Below, one piece after another: positions 8,193 through 19,600 of a DNA stretch of 64,000 nucleotides. Numbering within the stretch: position 1 is the stretch's first letter; every line of letters starts with the position of its first letter. The notes under the pieces are model-generated. The model made no database searches. It worked only from the letters and a program-made list of their open reading frames with translations, and was not told where the DNA came from. The translations under genes were made by a program, and so were the position numbers. The stretch covers positions 1 through 64,000 of the forward strand of contig NZ_BRXS01000004.1 in the NCBI RefSeq assembly GCF_030159095.1, given 5' to 3'. Origin of the DNA: Roseisolibacter agri. GTDB lineage: Bacteria; Gemmatimonadota; Gemmatimonadetes; Gemmatimonadales; Gemmatimonadaceae.

Positions 8193-9187
8193 GCGCGTGG
8201 GCGTTCGCCCGGCGTGCGGCCCTCGCGGCCGCGGGGCTCGCGAGTGCGGCGGCGCTGGCGTCGGCGCAGCGCGCGCCGCGCACGCACGTCGTCGTGATCG
8301 CGGGTGCCGCGGGCGAGCCGGCGTACGCCGCGTCGTTCCAGGAGGCGGCGCTGGCGGTGGTAGACGCGGCGCGCACGCGCTTCGGCGTGGCGGCCGAGGA
8401 CGTCGCGTACCTCGCGGAGGATCCGGCGCGCGCGCCGGGACGCGTCACCGCGCGCTCGACGCGCGAGGAGGTCGCGCGCACGCTCGGCCGCGTGGCGGCG
8501 CGCGCGACGCCGGGCGACCAGGTGTGGATCGTCCTCATCGGCCACGGCAGCGCGCAGGGCGAGGTGTCGCGCTTCAACCTGCCGGGCCCCGATCTCACGG
8601 CGTCGGACTTCGCGCGCATGCTGGAGCCGCTGGCGCGACAGCGGGTGGCGTTCGTGAACGCGTCGAGCGCGAGCGGCGACTTCGTGAAGGCGCTGGCCGG
8701 TCCCGGACGCGCGATCGTGACCGCGACCAAGTCGCCCACCGAGCGCAACGCGACGCGCTTCGCCCACCACTTCGCGACGGCGCTCGCGACGCCGGGGGCG
8801 GACGTGGACAAGGACGGCGGCGTCTCGCTCCTGGAGGCGTTCGCGTTCGCGAAGCGCGAGGTCGCGCGCGCCTACGAGACGGAGAACCGGCTGCTCACCG
8901 AGCACGCGCAGCTGGACGACGACGGCGACGGCGTCGGGAGCGCGGACCCGACCGTGACCGCCCGCGACGGAAAGCTCGCGGCGGCGCTGGTGCTCGGCGT
9001 CGCGGGCGCAGGAGGTGGCGGCGTGCTGTCCGACCGCGAGCGCGCGCTGGAGCAGCGGGTGACGGCGCTGCGCGCCCGTCGTGCGTCGCTCGACTCCGCG
9101 GCGTACTGGACGCAGATGGAGGCGGCGCTGGTGGAGCTGGCGCGCGCCTCGCGCGCCGCGCGCAGCGGTGCGGGAGCACGGCCATGA
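8189..9187 (+). CDS. Exported caspase-fold (clan CD) protein, nucleophile Cys replaced by Ser
   Basis: A 332-residue protein with an N-terminal signal peptide ending near ASAQ. The body resembles the caspase/legumain fold: HVVVIAGAAGEPAYAAS at the first strand, VWIVLIGHGS with the catalytic-type histidine at residue 119, and VAFVNASSASGDF at ~153-165 where clan CD enzymes carry the nucleophile (DACHSG-like). Here the aligned position is Ser160 and no Cys is present nearby, so it may be an inactive or serine-based relative. ATKSPTERNATRFAHHFATAL and KDGGVSLLEAFAFA follow, typical of bacterial caspase-like proteins, and DDDGDGVG resembles a calcium loop. Both ends overlap neighbouring genes in ATGA junctions, so it is made together with the membrane vWA protein and the TPR peptidase. 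The substrate is unknown. Confidence 0.65.
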   Translation: MSAWAFARRAALAAAGLASAAALASAQRAPRTHVVVIAGAAGEPAYAASFQEAALAVVDAARTRFGVAAEDVAYLAEDPARAPGRVTARSTREEVARTLGRVAARATPGDQVWIVLIGHGSAQGEVSRFNLPGPDLTASDFARMLEPLARQRVAFVNASSASGDFVKALAGPGRAIVTATKSPTERNATRFAHHFATALATPGADVDKDGGVSLLEAFAFAKREVARAYETENRLLTEHAQLDDDGDGVGSADPTVTARDGKLAAALVLGVAGAGGGGVLSDRERALEQRVTALRARRASLDSAAYWTQMEAALVELARASRAARSGAGARP

Positions 9188-11769
9188 GAAAGCGTGTGCG
9201 GTGGACGGTGGAAGGCGCGGTGCTGGCGCTGGGCGTGCTGGCCGCACCGGTGGCGCTGAACGCGCAGGGCGACGCGCTCGCCCGCGGCACCGCCGCGCTG
9301 CGCGCGGGCCGGTACGACGAGGCGATCAACACGCTGTCGGGCGTCGCGAGCCGCGACGCCGCGCCCACCGCGCGGCGACTGCACGTGCGCGCGCTGCTCG
9401 AGGTAGGGCGTGACGCGGAGGCCGAGGCGGCGGCGCGCCGCTATGCCGCGGATCCTGGCACCGGCGACGCGTTGCAGGGAACCCTGGGCGACGTGCTGGC
9501 GCATCGCGGCGCGGTGCGCGACGCGCGCGCGGCCTACGAGCGCGCGCTGGCGCAGCGGGCGTCCGACTCGCTGGAGGTGCGCGTCGCGCTCGCGGCGCTG
9601 CTGGACGAGGCCGGCGACCGCGCGGCCGCGCGCACGCACTGGCTGCGCGTGGCGTCTGCGGGCGAGAGCGGGCGGCCGAGCGCGTCGCAGTGGGTGGCGA
9701 TCGGCGAGGCGCAGCACCGGCTGTCGCGCACCGAGCCGGCGCGCGTGCGCCAGGCGCTGCGTGCGTTCGCCGCCGGGGAGGCCGCCGACGGGGGCGATCC
9801 CGAGCCGCGGCTGCGCGCTGGCGCGCTCTTCCTGGAGAAGTTCAATGCGCCCGACGCGCGAACGTCGTTCGAGAGCGTGCTGCGCGCGAACCCGCGCGAT
9901 CCGCGCGCGCTGCTGGGAATGGCGCGCATCCGGCAGTTCGACGGTGCCCCGGGGGGCGCCGCGCTGGCCGATTCCGCGCTGAAGACCAACCCGCGGCTGC
10001 CCGAGGCGCACCTGCTGCTCGCGGGCACGCACCTGGAGGCCGAGGACTACACGCGCGCCGATGCGGCGGTGCGCAGTGCACTGGCGGTGGACTCGACGGC
10101 GCCCGACGCGCTGACGATGCTCGCCGCCGTGCGGCGCCTGCAGGGCGACGCCCCGGGCTTCGAGTCGGCGCGGCGGCGCGTGCTGGCGCGCGCGCCGCGC
10201 CACGCCGCGCTCTACGCGACGCTCGCGGACCTCGCGGCCAAGCACCGCCAGTACGCGACCGCGGCGCGGTTGGGCGCCGAGGGCGTCGCACTGGACTCGA
10301 CCTCGTGGCGCAGCCACGCGGTGCGTGGCATCAACCAGCTGCGACTGGGGCACGCCGACTCCGCGCGCGCGAGCCTGGAGCGCGCGTTCGCGGGCGACCC
10401 GTACGACGTCTGGACGAAGAACACGCTCGACCTGCTGGACGCGACGCGCGGCTACCGCACCACGCGCACGGCGCGCTTCACGCTGCTGGCCGACAGCACC
10501 GAGTCGGCGCTCCTCACGCTGTACCTGGGCGAGCTGCTGGAGGACGGCTACGACAAGCTGTCGCGGCGCTACGGCTACCGTCCGCCGCCCATCCGCATGG
10601 AGCTGTACCGGTCCCACGCCGACTTCTCGGTGCGCACGGTCGGCCTCGCGGGGCTCGGCGCGCTCGGCGTCAGCTTCGGTCCCGTGCTGGCGATGGACGC
10701 ACCGTCGGCGCGCAGCGCGGGTGACTTCCACTGGGGCGCGACGGCGTGGCACGAGCTGGCGCACACGTTCACGCTCGGCGTCACGGACAACCGGGTGCCA
10801 CGCTGGCTGTCCGAGGGGCTGTCGGTGCTGGAGGAGCGGCGCGCGCGACCGGGCTGGGGCGATGGGCCGTCGCCCGCGTTCCTCTCCGCGTGGCGCGAGG
10901 GGCGCGTGCCACCGCCGAGCCGGCTGAACGACGGCTTCGTGCGTCCCGCGTTCCCGCAGCAGGTGATCCTCTCGTACTACGCCGCGTCGCTGGTGTGCGA
11001 GATGATCGAGCGCGACTTCGGCGCGGCTGCGGTGCCCGCGCTGCTGGCCGCGTACAAGCAGGGGCTCGGCACCGAGGCCGCGATCGCGCGCGCGTTGCGC
11101 CTCGACCTGCCGACGCTCGACCGCCGCTTCGATGCCTACGTGCGCGAGCGCTTCGGTCGGGCGATGGAGGCGGTGGCCGGCGGCACGGGTGGCCAGTACG
11201 GCCGCCTGATGGTCGCGGGTGACTCGGCGGCGCGCGCGGGGCGGACCGACGTGGCGATCGCCGCGTTCACGGGCGCGAAGGCGCTCTTCCCCGAGTACGC
11301 GGAGGGCGAGAGCCCGTACTGGCGGCTCGCGCAGCTGTACCAGGCGCGCGGCGACCGCGCGCGCGCCGCCGCCGAGCTGCGTGAGCTGACGGCGCGCAAC
11401 GGTGGCCACCTGCAGGCGCAGCTCGCGCTGGCGCAGCTGCGCGAGCAGCTGGGCGACACCGCGGGCGCGGCGGCCGCGCTGGAGCAGGCGATCTGGATCT
11501 GGCCGTACGACCCGCAGGTGCACGCGCGCCTGGCGGCGCACGCCGAGCGGCTCGGCGACACGCGGAAGGTCGTGCGCGAACGCCGCGCGGTCGTCGCGCT
11601 GGCGCCGGTGGACCTGGCGGATGCACGCTTCCAGCTGGCGCGCGCGCTGGTGGCGGCCGGCGACCGCGCCGCCGCGAAGCACGAGGTGCTGCGCGCGCTG
11701 GAGTCGGCGCCGACGTTCGCGCCCGCGCAGGAGCTGCTGCTCACCCTGGTGGACGGAGGTGCGCGATGA
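9184..11769 (+). CDS. Exported TPR-repeat protein with gluzincin-type peptidase domain (HELAH)
   Basis: An 861-residue exported protein. A signal peptide (VLALGVLAAPVALNAQG) leads into TPR repeats covering roughly residues 30-430, such as LLGMARIRQFDGAPGG and TRADAAVRSALAVD. A metalloprotease domain follows with WHELAHTFTLGVTD: H523, E524 and H527 form the zinc-site motif, and SEGLSVLEE about 17 residues on supplies a candidate third ligand. This is the 'peptidase MA-like' arrangement. The C-terminal ~200 residues are TPR-like again. It starts in an ATGA overlap with the caspase-like gene and ends in another with the DUF4159 gene. It is probably periplasmic; the substrate cannot be read from the sequence. 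Confidence 0.75.
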   Translation: MRKRVRWTVEGAVLALGVLAAPVALNAQGDALARGTAALRAGRYDEAINTLSGVASRDAAPTARRLHVRALLEVGRDAEAEAAARRYAADPGTGDALQGTLGDVLAHRGAVRDARAAYERALAQRASDSLEVRVALAALLDEAGDRAAARTHWLRVASAGESGRPSASQWVAIGEAQHRLSRTEPARVRQALRAFAAGEAADGGDPEPRLRAGALFLEKFNAPDARTSFESVLRANPRDPRALLGMARIRQFDGAPGGAALADSALKTNPRLPEAHLLLAGTHLEAEDYTRADAAVRSALAVDSTAPDALTMLAAVRRLQGDAPGFESARRRVLARAPRHAALYATLADLAAKHRQYATAARLGAEGVALDSTSWRSHAVRGINQLRLGHADSARASLERAFAGDPYDVWTKNTLDLLDATRGYRTTRTARFTLLADSTESALLTLYLGELLEDGYDKLSRRYGYRPPPIRMELYRSHADFSVRTVGLAGLGALGVSFGPVLAMDAPSARSAGDFHWGATAWHELAHTFTLGVTDNRVPRWLSEGLSVLEERRARPGWGDGPSPAFLSAWREGRVPPPSRLNDGFVRPAFPQQVILSYYAASLVCEMIERDFGAAAVPALLAAYKQGLGTEAAIARALRLDLPTLDRRFDAYVRERFGRAMEAVAGGTGGQYGRLMVAGDSAARAGRTDVAIAAFTGAKALFPEYAEGESPYWRLAQLYQARGDRARAAAELRELTARNGGHLQAQLALAQLREQLGDTAGAAAALEQAIWIWPYDPQVHARLAAHAERLGDTRKVVRERRAVVALAPVDLADARFQLARALVAAGDRAAAKHEVLRALESAPTFAPAQELLLTLVDGGAR

Positions 11770-12557
11770 TCGGGAGGCGCGGTATCGCGCTGGCGACGGC
11801 GCTGACGGTCGCCGCGGTGGCCGGCGGCATGGTCACGGCCCGCGAGGTCGCGGCGAAGCAGCGCCAGGAGTACCTCACCGAGCCGCTGAAGAACACGCCG
11901 TACGACGGACGCTACACCTTCGCGCGCATCCGCTTCGCGCCGCGCGGCGGCGGCTCCGACTTCTTCGGGCGCGGCGATCCGAAGTGGAGCCACGACTACC
12001 CGACGGCCGAGCACAACTTCGCGAAGATCATCGTCGAGCTGAGCACGATCCGTCCGTACATGGAGGGCGGCAACGTCTTCACGCTCGACGACCCGGAGCT
12101 GTTCAGGTACCCGATCGCGTACCTGTGCGAGCCCGGCTTCTGGAACCCGACCGAGGCCGAGGCGGCGGGGCTGCGCGCGTACCTGCAGAAGGGCGGCTTC
12201 ATCATCTTCGACGACTTCTTCGGGCGCCACTGGCAGAACTTCGAGGCGCAGATGCAGCGCGTGCTGCCGCAGGGCCGCCTGGTGAAGGTGGACCGGTCGC
12301 ACCCGATCTTCGACGCGTTCTTCCACGTGGACCAGCCGGACCACGGCTTCGGCTCGGGCGGCGGGCGCGGCGCGCCGGAGTTCTGGGGGATCTTCGAGGA
12401 CAACGATCCCGACAAGCGGCTGCTCGCGATCGTGAACTTCAACAACGACATCGGCGAGAGCTGGGAGTACTCGGACACGGGGATGATCCCGGTGGACGTC
12501 ACCAGCACGTCGTACAAGCTGGGCATGAACTACCTCGTGTACGGGATGACGCACTAG
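11766..12557 (+). CDS. DUF4159 domain protein
   Basis: A 263-residue protein with an N-terminal hydrophobic segment (signal or anchor, residues ~6-25) and a DUF4159 domain. Family-like features are YTFARIRFAPRGGG near the start, WSHDYPTAEHNF, the strand-turn GGFIIFDDFFGRHW, and the tail IGESWEYSDTG. The fold is thought to be GATase-like, with no known activity; the conserved D, H and F residues around IIFDDFFG are the most striking. It sits between the TPR peptidase (4-bp overlap) and moxR (35-bp gap). DUF4159 genes recur next to MoxR, BatA and DUF4175 genes, so it is likely a structural member of the same complex. Confidence 0.75.
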   Translation: MIGRRGIALATALTVAAVAGGMVTAREVAAKQRQEYLTEPLKNTPYDGRYTFARIRFAPRGGGSDFFGRGDPKWSHDYPTAEHNFAKIIVELSTIRPYMEGGNVFTLDDPELFRYPIAYLCEPGFWNPTEAEAAGLRAYLQKGGFIIFDDFFGRHWQNFEAQMQRVLPQGRLVKVDRSHPIFDAFFHVDQPDHGFGSGGGRGAPEFWGIFEDNDPDKRLLAIVNFNNDIGESWEYSDTGMIPVDVTSTSYKLGMNYLVYGMTH

Positions 12558-12592
12558 GGCGCGCGCCCTTCACCTCAACGACGGACTCTCTG

Positions 12593-13626
<1,034 letters not shown>

Positions 13627-13630
<4 letters not shown>

Positions 13631-14559
13631 CGATGGCCACCTCCGCCACTCCCGCGCGCGCCGGAGGCGCCGCCACGCTCCTGGATCCCGCGGTGCTCGC
13701 GCGCATCGGGAGCCTGGACCTCGTCGCGCGCACGGTGGTGGACGGATTCCTGGGTGGGCTGCACCGCGCGCCGGCGCTGGGCGCGAGCACCGACTTCGCG
13801 GAGCACCGCGCGTACCTGCCCGGCGACGACCCGCGGCGCGTGGACTGGCGGCTGTACGCGCGCAGCGACCGCCTGCACGTGAAGGAGTTCGAGGCCGACA
13901 CGAACGCCAGCGTCACCGTGCTGCTCGACGTCTCGAAGTCGATGGACTTCGCGCGCGGCGGCCGGCCGACGAAGCTGCGCTACGCGAAGATGCTGGCCGC
14001 GTCGCTGCTCTGGCTCGCGCGCCAGCAGCGCGACCGCGTGGGGCTGATCACCTTCGACTCCGCCGTGCGCGACTTCGTGCCGGCGAGCGGCAAGCACCTG
14101 CCGATGGCGCTGCACGCGCTCGACCGCGCGCAGCCCGGCGGCGCGGGCGAGCTGACGGCGCCGCTGCGCGCGTCGGCGGAGCACTTCCGGCGGCGCGGCA
14201 TCGTGGTGGTGATCTCGGACCTGTACGTAGAGCCCGAGGCAGCGGTGGACGCGGTGCTGCAGCTGCGCAACCGCGGCAACGAGCTGCTCCTGCTGCACGT
14301 GCTCGATCCGGCGGAGCGCGACCTGCCGCTGGACGACGCGACGGGCTTCCGCGACCTGGAGACGGGCGACGCGCTGCCCGTGGTGCCCAAGACCGCGCGC
14401 GCCCAGTACCGCGCGCTGCTCGACGCGCATCTCGCCGCGCTGGCCGAGGTGACGAACAAGCGCGGCGTGCTCTACGGGCTGTTCGACACGGGCGAGCCGC
14501 TGGAGGCGGCGCTCTTCCGCTACCTGGCCGCGCGGCAGCGGCTGGAGCACCGGCGGTAG
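13627..14559 (+). CDS. DUF58 domain protein with vWA-like fold
   Basis: A 310-residue cytoplasmic DUF58 protein. The family signature is PGDDPRRVDWRLYARSDRLHVKEFEAD at ~65-95, followed by a vWA-like core with the MIDAS motif VLLDVSKSMDF and a second conserved stretch IVVVISDLYVEPEA. It lacks membrane helices. DUF58 proteins are encoded directly after MoxR in most genomes and are the presumed main partner of the ATPase. The frame opens with GTG at 13627, overlapping the moxR stop; an ATG two codons later (13633) is an equally good start. A 4-bp gap separates it from the BatA-like gene. Confidence 0.88.
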
Positions 14560-14563
14560 CGCG

Positions 14564-16618
14564 ATGGGCTTCCTGACTCCGTGGTTCCTGGGCGGGCTGG
14601 CGCTGCTCGCGGTGCCGCTGCTGATCCACCTGACGCGGCGCGACCGCGCGACGCCGGTGCCGTTCCCGTCGCTGATGTTCGTGCGTCGCGTGCCACAGCC
14701 GTCGACGGCGCGCCACCGGCTGCGCGACCTGCCCCTGCTGCTCCTGCGCGCGCTGGCGCTGGCGCTGCTGGCGTTCGCGTTCGCGCGGCCGCTGCTCGAC
14801 CGTGCGCGTGCGGCGGTGGCGGCGCCCGTCGGCGGCCGCGAGCTGGTGCTGCTCCTCGATCGCTCGGCCAGCATGGCGTCGCCCGACCGGTGGTCGCGCG
14901 CGCAGGCGGCGGCGCGCCGCGCGCTGGACGCGATCGGCCCGCGCGACCGCGTCACCGTCGTGTACTTCGACGGCGCGCCGACGGTCGCGGCACCGGCGGG
15001 CAACATGGTCGCGGCGCGGACCGCGGTGGACACCGCGCGTGCTGGTGCGGGCTCGACGCGCTACGCACCCGCGCTGGCGCTGGCGTCGCGCCTGCTGGCC
15101 AACTCGGCGCTGCCGCGGCGCGAGGCGCAGGTCATCAGCGACTTCCAGCGCGCGGGCTGGCGCGACGCACCCGAGGCGCGGCTCCCGGCCGGCGCGTCGC
15201 TGACGTGGGTGGACGTCGGCGGCGACGCGGCGCCGGACGTCGGCGTGGTGGGCGTGGACCTGCGCCGCGAGGAAGGCGCGAACGGCGCGACGGTGCTGCA
15301 CGTCGCGGCGCGGCTGGTCACGAACGGCGGCGCGGCGCGCACGGTGCCGGTGTCGCTGGCGATCGGCGGGCGCGCGACGCGCAGCGTGCGCGCGAACGTC
15401 ACGCCCGGCCAGCCCGCCATCGTCACCTTCGACTCGATCCCGCTGCCCGCCGGGTGGAGCACGGCGGCGGTGAGCGTGCCGAGCGACGCGCACCCGGCCA
15501 ACGACCGCCACCACTTCGTCGCCGCGCGCGAGCAGGCGCTGCGCGTGCTGCTCGTCGACGGCCCGTCGCGCCGCGAGGACGCGGGCCTCTACCTCCGGCG
15601 CGCGCTCGGCGTCGGCGCGTCGTCGCCGTTCCGCGTGGACGTGGTGAACCGCGACGCGCTGCGCGCGGGCGACCTGGCGGGACACGGGCTGGTGGTGCTG
15701 CACGACGCGCCGCTGCGGGGCGCGGTGGGCCGCGCGCTCGCGGAGCACGTGCGCAACGGCGCGGGGCTGCTCGTCGCCCTCGGCGAGACGAGCGCGCCCG
15801 AGGCGTGGGAGCCCGCGCTCGGTGCGCTGCTGCCGGGCGCGCCCGGGCCCGTGGTGGACCGCACGGAGGCGGGGGGCGCGCGACTCGCGTCGACGGAGCG
15901 CGGGCATCCGGTGTTCGCGCCGTTCGCCGACACGCACAGCGGCGACCTCACCGCGCCGCGCGTGCTGCGTCGCCGCGGGCTGCGCCTGGCGTCGGATGCG
16001 CAGGTGCTGGCGCGCTTCGACGACGGCGCGCCGGCGCTGGCCGAGCGCGCCGAGGGGCAGGGGCGCGTGGTGGTGTGGACGTCGACGCTGGACGACTGGT
16101 GGACCGACGTCGCGCTGCAGCCGGTGTTCGTGCCGTTCGTGCACCAGCTGGCGGCGCATACGGCGCGCTATGCGCCGTCGCCGGCGTCGTACGTCGTGGG
16201 GCAGAGCGTCGATCCCGCGCGGCTGCCCGGGCTGACGGGCAGCGAGTGGGTCGCGCAGGCGCCGTCCGGGCGTCGCGTGCGGCTCGGCGGTGCGGGCGCG
16301 GCGAGCGTGCTCGCACTGGACGAGGCGGGCGTGCACCAGCTGCGCGCGACCAGCGCGGCGCCCGGCTCCGGGATTCCGCTGGCGGCGAACGCGGACGCGG
16401 CCGAATCGGACGTCGCGCGCATCGAGCCGGCGGCGATGGCGGCCGCGGTGGTCGACAGCGCACGGACCGGCGCGCAGGCCGCCATCGCGCCGCCGATCGA
16501 GACGCGCGCCGAACGCGAGGCGCGGCAGGGCTTCTGGTGGTGGTTCCTCGCGGGCGCGCTGCTGCTGCTCGCCGGCGAGACGCTGCTGTCCAACCGGCGC
16601 GCGCCCATCGCGCGCTGA
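14564..16618 (+). CDS. BatA-like membrane protein with vWA domain
   Basis: A 684-residue protein beginning with the BatA N-terminal signature: MGFLTPWFLGGLALLAVPLLIHLTRR, a membrane helix followed by the conserved HL, PFPSLMFVR and RLRDLPLLLLRALALALLAFAFARP, a second helix. A vWA domain follows with MIDAS motif LDRSASMAS (residues ~100) and VISDFQRAGW. A large beta-rich periplasmic part covers ~250-650, including a GATase-like segment (GAGLLVALGE), and a last helix WWWFLAGALLLLAGETLL ends the protein. The vWA domain lies between membrane segments, so it is predicted to face the periplasm. It shares layout with the first gene of the operon at 5886, and the two may be paralogues that assemble together. 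Confidence 0.87.
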   Translation: MGFLTPWFLGGLALLAVPLLIHLTRRDRATPVPFPSLMFVRRVPQPSTARHRLRDLPLLLLRALALALLAFAFARPLLDRARAAVAAPVGGRELVLLLDRSASMASPDRWSRAQAAARRALDAIGPRDRVTVVYFDGAPTVAAPAGNMVAARTAVDTARAGAGSTRYAPALALASRLLANSALPRREAQVISDFQRAGWRDAPEARLPAGASLTWVDVGGDAAPDVGVVGVDLRREEGANGATVLHVAARLVTNGGAARTVPVSLAIGGRATRSVRANVTPGQPAIVTFDSIPLPAGWSTAAVSVPSDAHPANDRHHFVAAREQALRVLLVDGPSRREDAGLYLRRALGVGASSPFRVDVVNRDALRAGDLAGHGLVVLHDAPLRGAVGRALAEHVRNGAGLLVALGETSAPEAWEPALGALLPGAPGPVVDRTEAGGARLASTERGHPVFAPFADTHSGDLTAPRVLRRRGLRLASDAQVLARFDDGAPALAERAEGQGRVVVWTSTLDDWWTDVALQPVFVPFVHQLAAHTARYAPSPASYVVGQSVDPARLPGLTGSEWVAQAPSGRRVRLGGAGAASVLALDEAGVHQLRATSAAPGSGIPLAANADAAESDVARIEPAAMAAAVVDSARTGAQAAIAPPIETRAEREARQGFWWWFLAGALLLLAGETLLSNRRAPIAR

Positions 16619-16637
16619 CCGAATCGGGGAGGACCCC

Positions 16638-19600
16638 ATGACGACCACGCGCGCGCCCGCACGGCCGGCGCACGACGAGCTGCTCGGCATGCTGCGCCAG
16701 GTCCGGCGCCGCTGGCGCCTGCGGCTGCTCCTGCAGGGCATCGCCATCGTCGTCGTCGCGACGCTCGTAGCGCTGCTCGTGGGCGCGTGGGCCATGGATC
16801 GGCTGCGCTTCACCGAGGCGGCGGTGCTGACCACGCGCGTCGTCGTCTGGCTGGCGCTCGTGGGCGCGGCGGCGCGCTGGCTGGTGCTCCCGCTGGCCCG
16901 CCGCGTCACCGACGAGCGCGTGGCGCTCTACGTGGAGGAGCACGAGCCGTCGCTGGACGCGTCGCTGCTGAGCGCCCTGGAGGCGCGCCGCGCGCTCGCG
17001 GACGGCGGTTCGCCCTCGATGGCGAACGCACTCGCGGCGCAGGCCGCGGCGCGCGCGCGCGCGGTGGAGTACGGTGCGCGCGTCGAGCGGCCGCGCCTGC
17101 GACGTGGTGCCGCGGGCGCGTTCGCGGCGCTGGCCGTCGCGATCGGGCTCGTCGCGCTCGGGCCGACCTTCGTGCGCTCGGGCGCGCGGCTGGTGTTCTG
17201 GCCGTGGGGCGGCGCGGCCGCGGAGGCGGCGCCGGTGCTCGCGATCGCGGTGAAGCCCGGCGACATCACGGTCGCGCGCGGCGCCGACCTCGCGATCGAG
17301 GCGACGCTGCGCGGCTTCACGGCCGAGGGCGCGGCGCTGCTGGTGCGCCGCGGCGGCGCGACGACGTGGTCGCCCGTGCCGATGACGGCGGGCGCGCGCG
17401 CGGGCATCTTCGCCGCGCGCCTGTTCGATCTCGACTCGGCCGCCCAGTACGTCATCGAGGCCGACGGCATCCGCTCGGCCGTGCACGACATCCGCGTGGT
17501 GGACCGGCCGACGGTGCGCACGCTCGCCGTCAGGCTGCGCTATCCCGCGTACACCGGGCTCGCGCCGGTCGACGTCGAGGACGGCGGCGACGTCGCGGCG
17601 CCGCGCGGGACGCTGGTGCGCGTGCACGCCACGCCGACGCTGCCCGTGCGCGGCGGCCGGCTGGTGATCGAGGGTGGCGCGCCGGTGCCGCTGACCGTCG
17701 ACAGCACGGGCGCGCTGGTGGGCGCGTTCCGCATCGACAAGCAGGGCTTCTACCGCGTCGAGCTGACGGACACCCAGGGCAACGTCGTCCCGGGATCGCT
17801 GGACTACGTCATCGACGTGCTGCCCGACCGCGCGCCGACCATCACCGTCGCGGAGCCCGGGCGCGACATGCAGGCGACGCGGCTGGAGGAGGTCTTCACC
17901 TCGATCGAGGCCGAGGATGACTACGGCGTGTCGCGCGTGGAGCTCGTGTACTCGGTGAACGGTGGGCCCGAGCAGACGGTCGTGATGCACGACGGCGGCG
18001 CGCGGCGGACGCCGGCGGTGACCGCGGGCCACACGTTCTTCCTGGAGGAGCTGCCGCTCAAGCCGGGTGACGTGGTCTCGTACTTCGCTCGCGCGCGCGA
18101 CAACGACGCGGTGAGCGGCGCGCACACGGCGGCGACGGACATCTACTTCCTGCGCATCCGTCCGTTCGACCGCACGTACCGCCAGGCGGAGCAGGGCGGC
18201 GGCGGCCAGGGCGGCGAGGAGCGCGGCGAGTCGCCGAGCGCACTGTCGGACCGCCAGCGGGAGATCGTGGCGGCCACGTTCAAGCTGACGCGCGACACGG
18301 CGGCGGCGACGGCGGCTGGCGCACGGCAGCGGCGCGAGGACCTGGCGACGCTCGCACTGGCGCAGGGCCGGCTGCGCGAGCAGACGGAGGCGCTGGCCGA
18401 GCGCGTGAGGCAGCGCGGCGGCGCGATCCCGGATTCGGCGGTGCAGGAGATCGCCGCGGCGCTGCCGCTGGCCGCGGCCGCGATGCGCGAGGCCGAGGAG
18501 CGACTCGGCCGGCGTGTGCCCGGTGAGGCGCTGTCGCCCGAGCAGCGCGCGCTGCAGCAGCTGCAGCGCGCCGAGGCCGCGCTGCGCGAGGTGCAGGTGA
18601 GCCTCGATCAGCAGGGCGGAGGTGGCGGCGGCGGCGGCGAGCGCAGCCCCGAGGAGCTCGCGGACCTGTTCGGGCTGCAGACCGACCGGCTGCGGAACCA
18701 GTACGAGAGCATCCAGCGCTCGGACGCGCAGCGGCAGGCCGCGAGCGCGGAGGTCGATCGCACGCTGGAGCGGCTCCGCGAGCTGGCCGCGCGCCAGCAG
18801 CGCGAGTCGGAGCGGCTGCGTCGCGAGGCCGAGGCGCTGCAGCGGCGGCTGCCGCAGTCGTCGCAGCAGCAGGGCGGCGGTGGCGGCGGGTCGTCGTCCT
18901 CGTCGTCGCAGAGTGGACAGCAGGGCGGCCAGCAGCAGGGCCAGCAGCAGAACGCGTCTGGCACCGGTGACGCGCAGCGCCAGCTCGCGCAGGAGGCCGA
19001 GCAGATGGCGCGCACGCTGGAGCGCCTGGCGCGCGAGAACCCGTCGCCCGAGCTGCAGCGCAGCGCGCGGCAGCTGCAGGAGGCGGCGGACGCGATGCGG
19101 CGTGCGGGCGCGTCGGGCAGCGAGCAGGCGGCCGAGAGCGCGGCGAATGCGCGCGAGCGGCTGGAGGCGGCGCGTCGCGCGCTCTCCGAGGCTCGTGCGG
19201 GACGCACGGGTGAGGACGCGCGGTCGCTGCAGCGTCGAGCGGACGCGCTCGCGGAGGCGCAGCGGCGCATCGGCGCGGAGGCCGAGCGCGTCGCGCGGGG
19301 CGAGGGGCGCGGCACGCCCGCGGAGGCCGCACTCGGCGCGCAGAAGGACTCGCTCGCGGCGGCGGTGAGCGCGCTGGAGCGCGACCTCGATCGCGCGGCG
19401 CGCGACGCGCGCTCGACCGCGCCGGACGCGTCGCGGCGGCTGCAGGAGGGCGCGAACGCGATCCGCGACACGCGCGTGCTCGACAAGCTGCGCTTCTCGA
19501 AGAACCTCGTGCGGTCGGGCGCCCCGGACTACGTGCGCAGCTTCGAGGAGCAGATCGGCGCCAACCTGGACGACGTGCGGCAGCGCGTGGCCGCGGCGGC

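Noticed and set aside
8872-11682. Open frame of 936 codons on the minus strand opposite the TPR-protease gene
   Set aside because: Arg/Ala-rich translation without any family motif; the plus strand has a signal peptide, TPR repeats and HELAH. Very high GC makes long shadow frames common.
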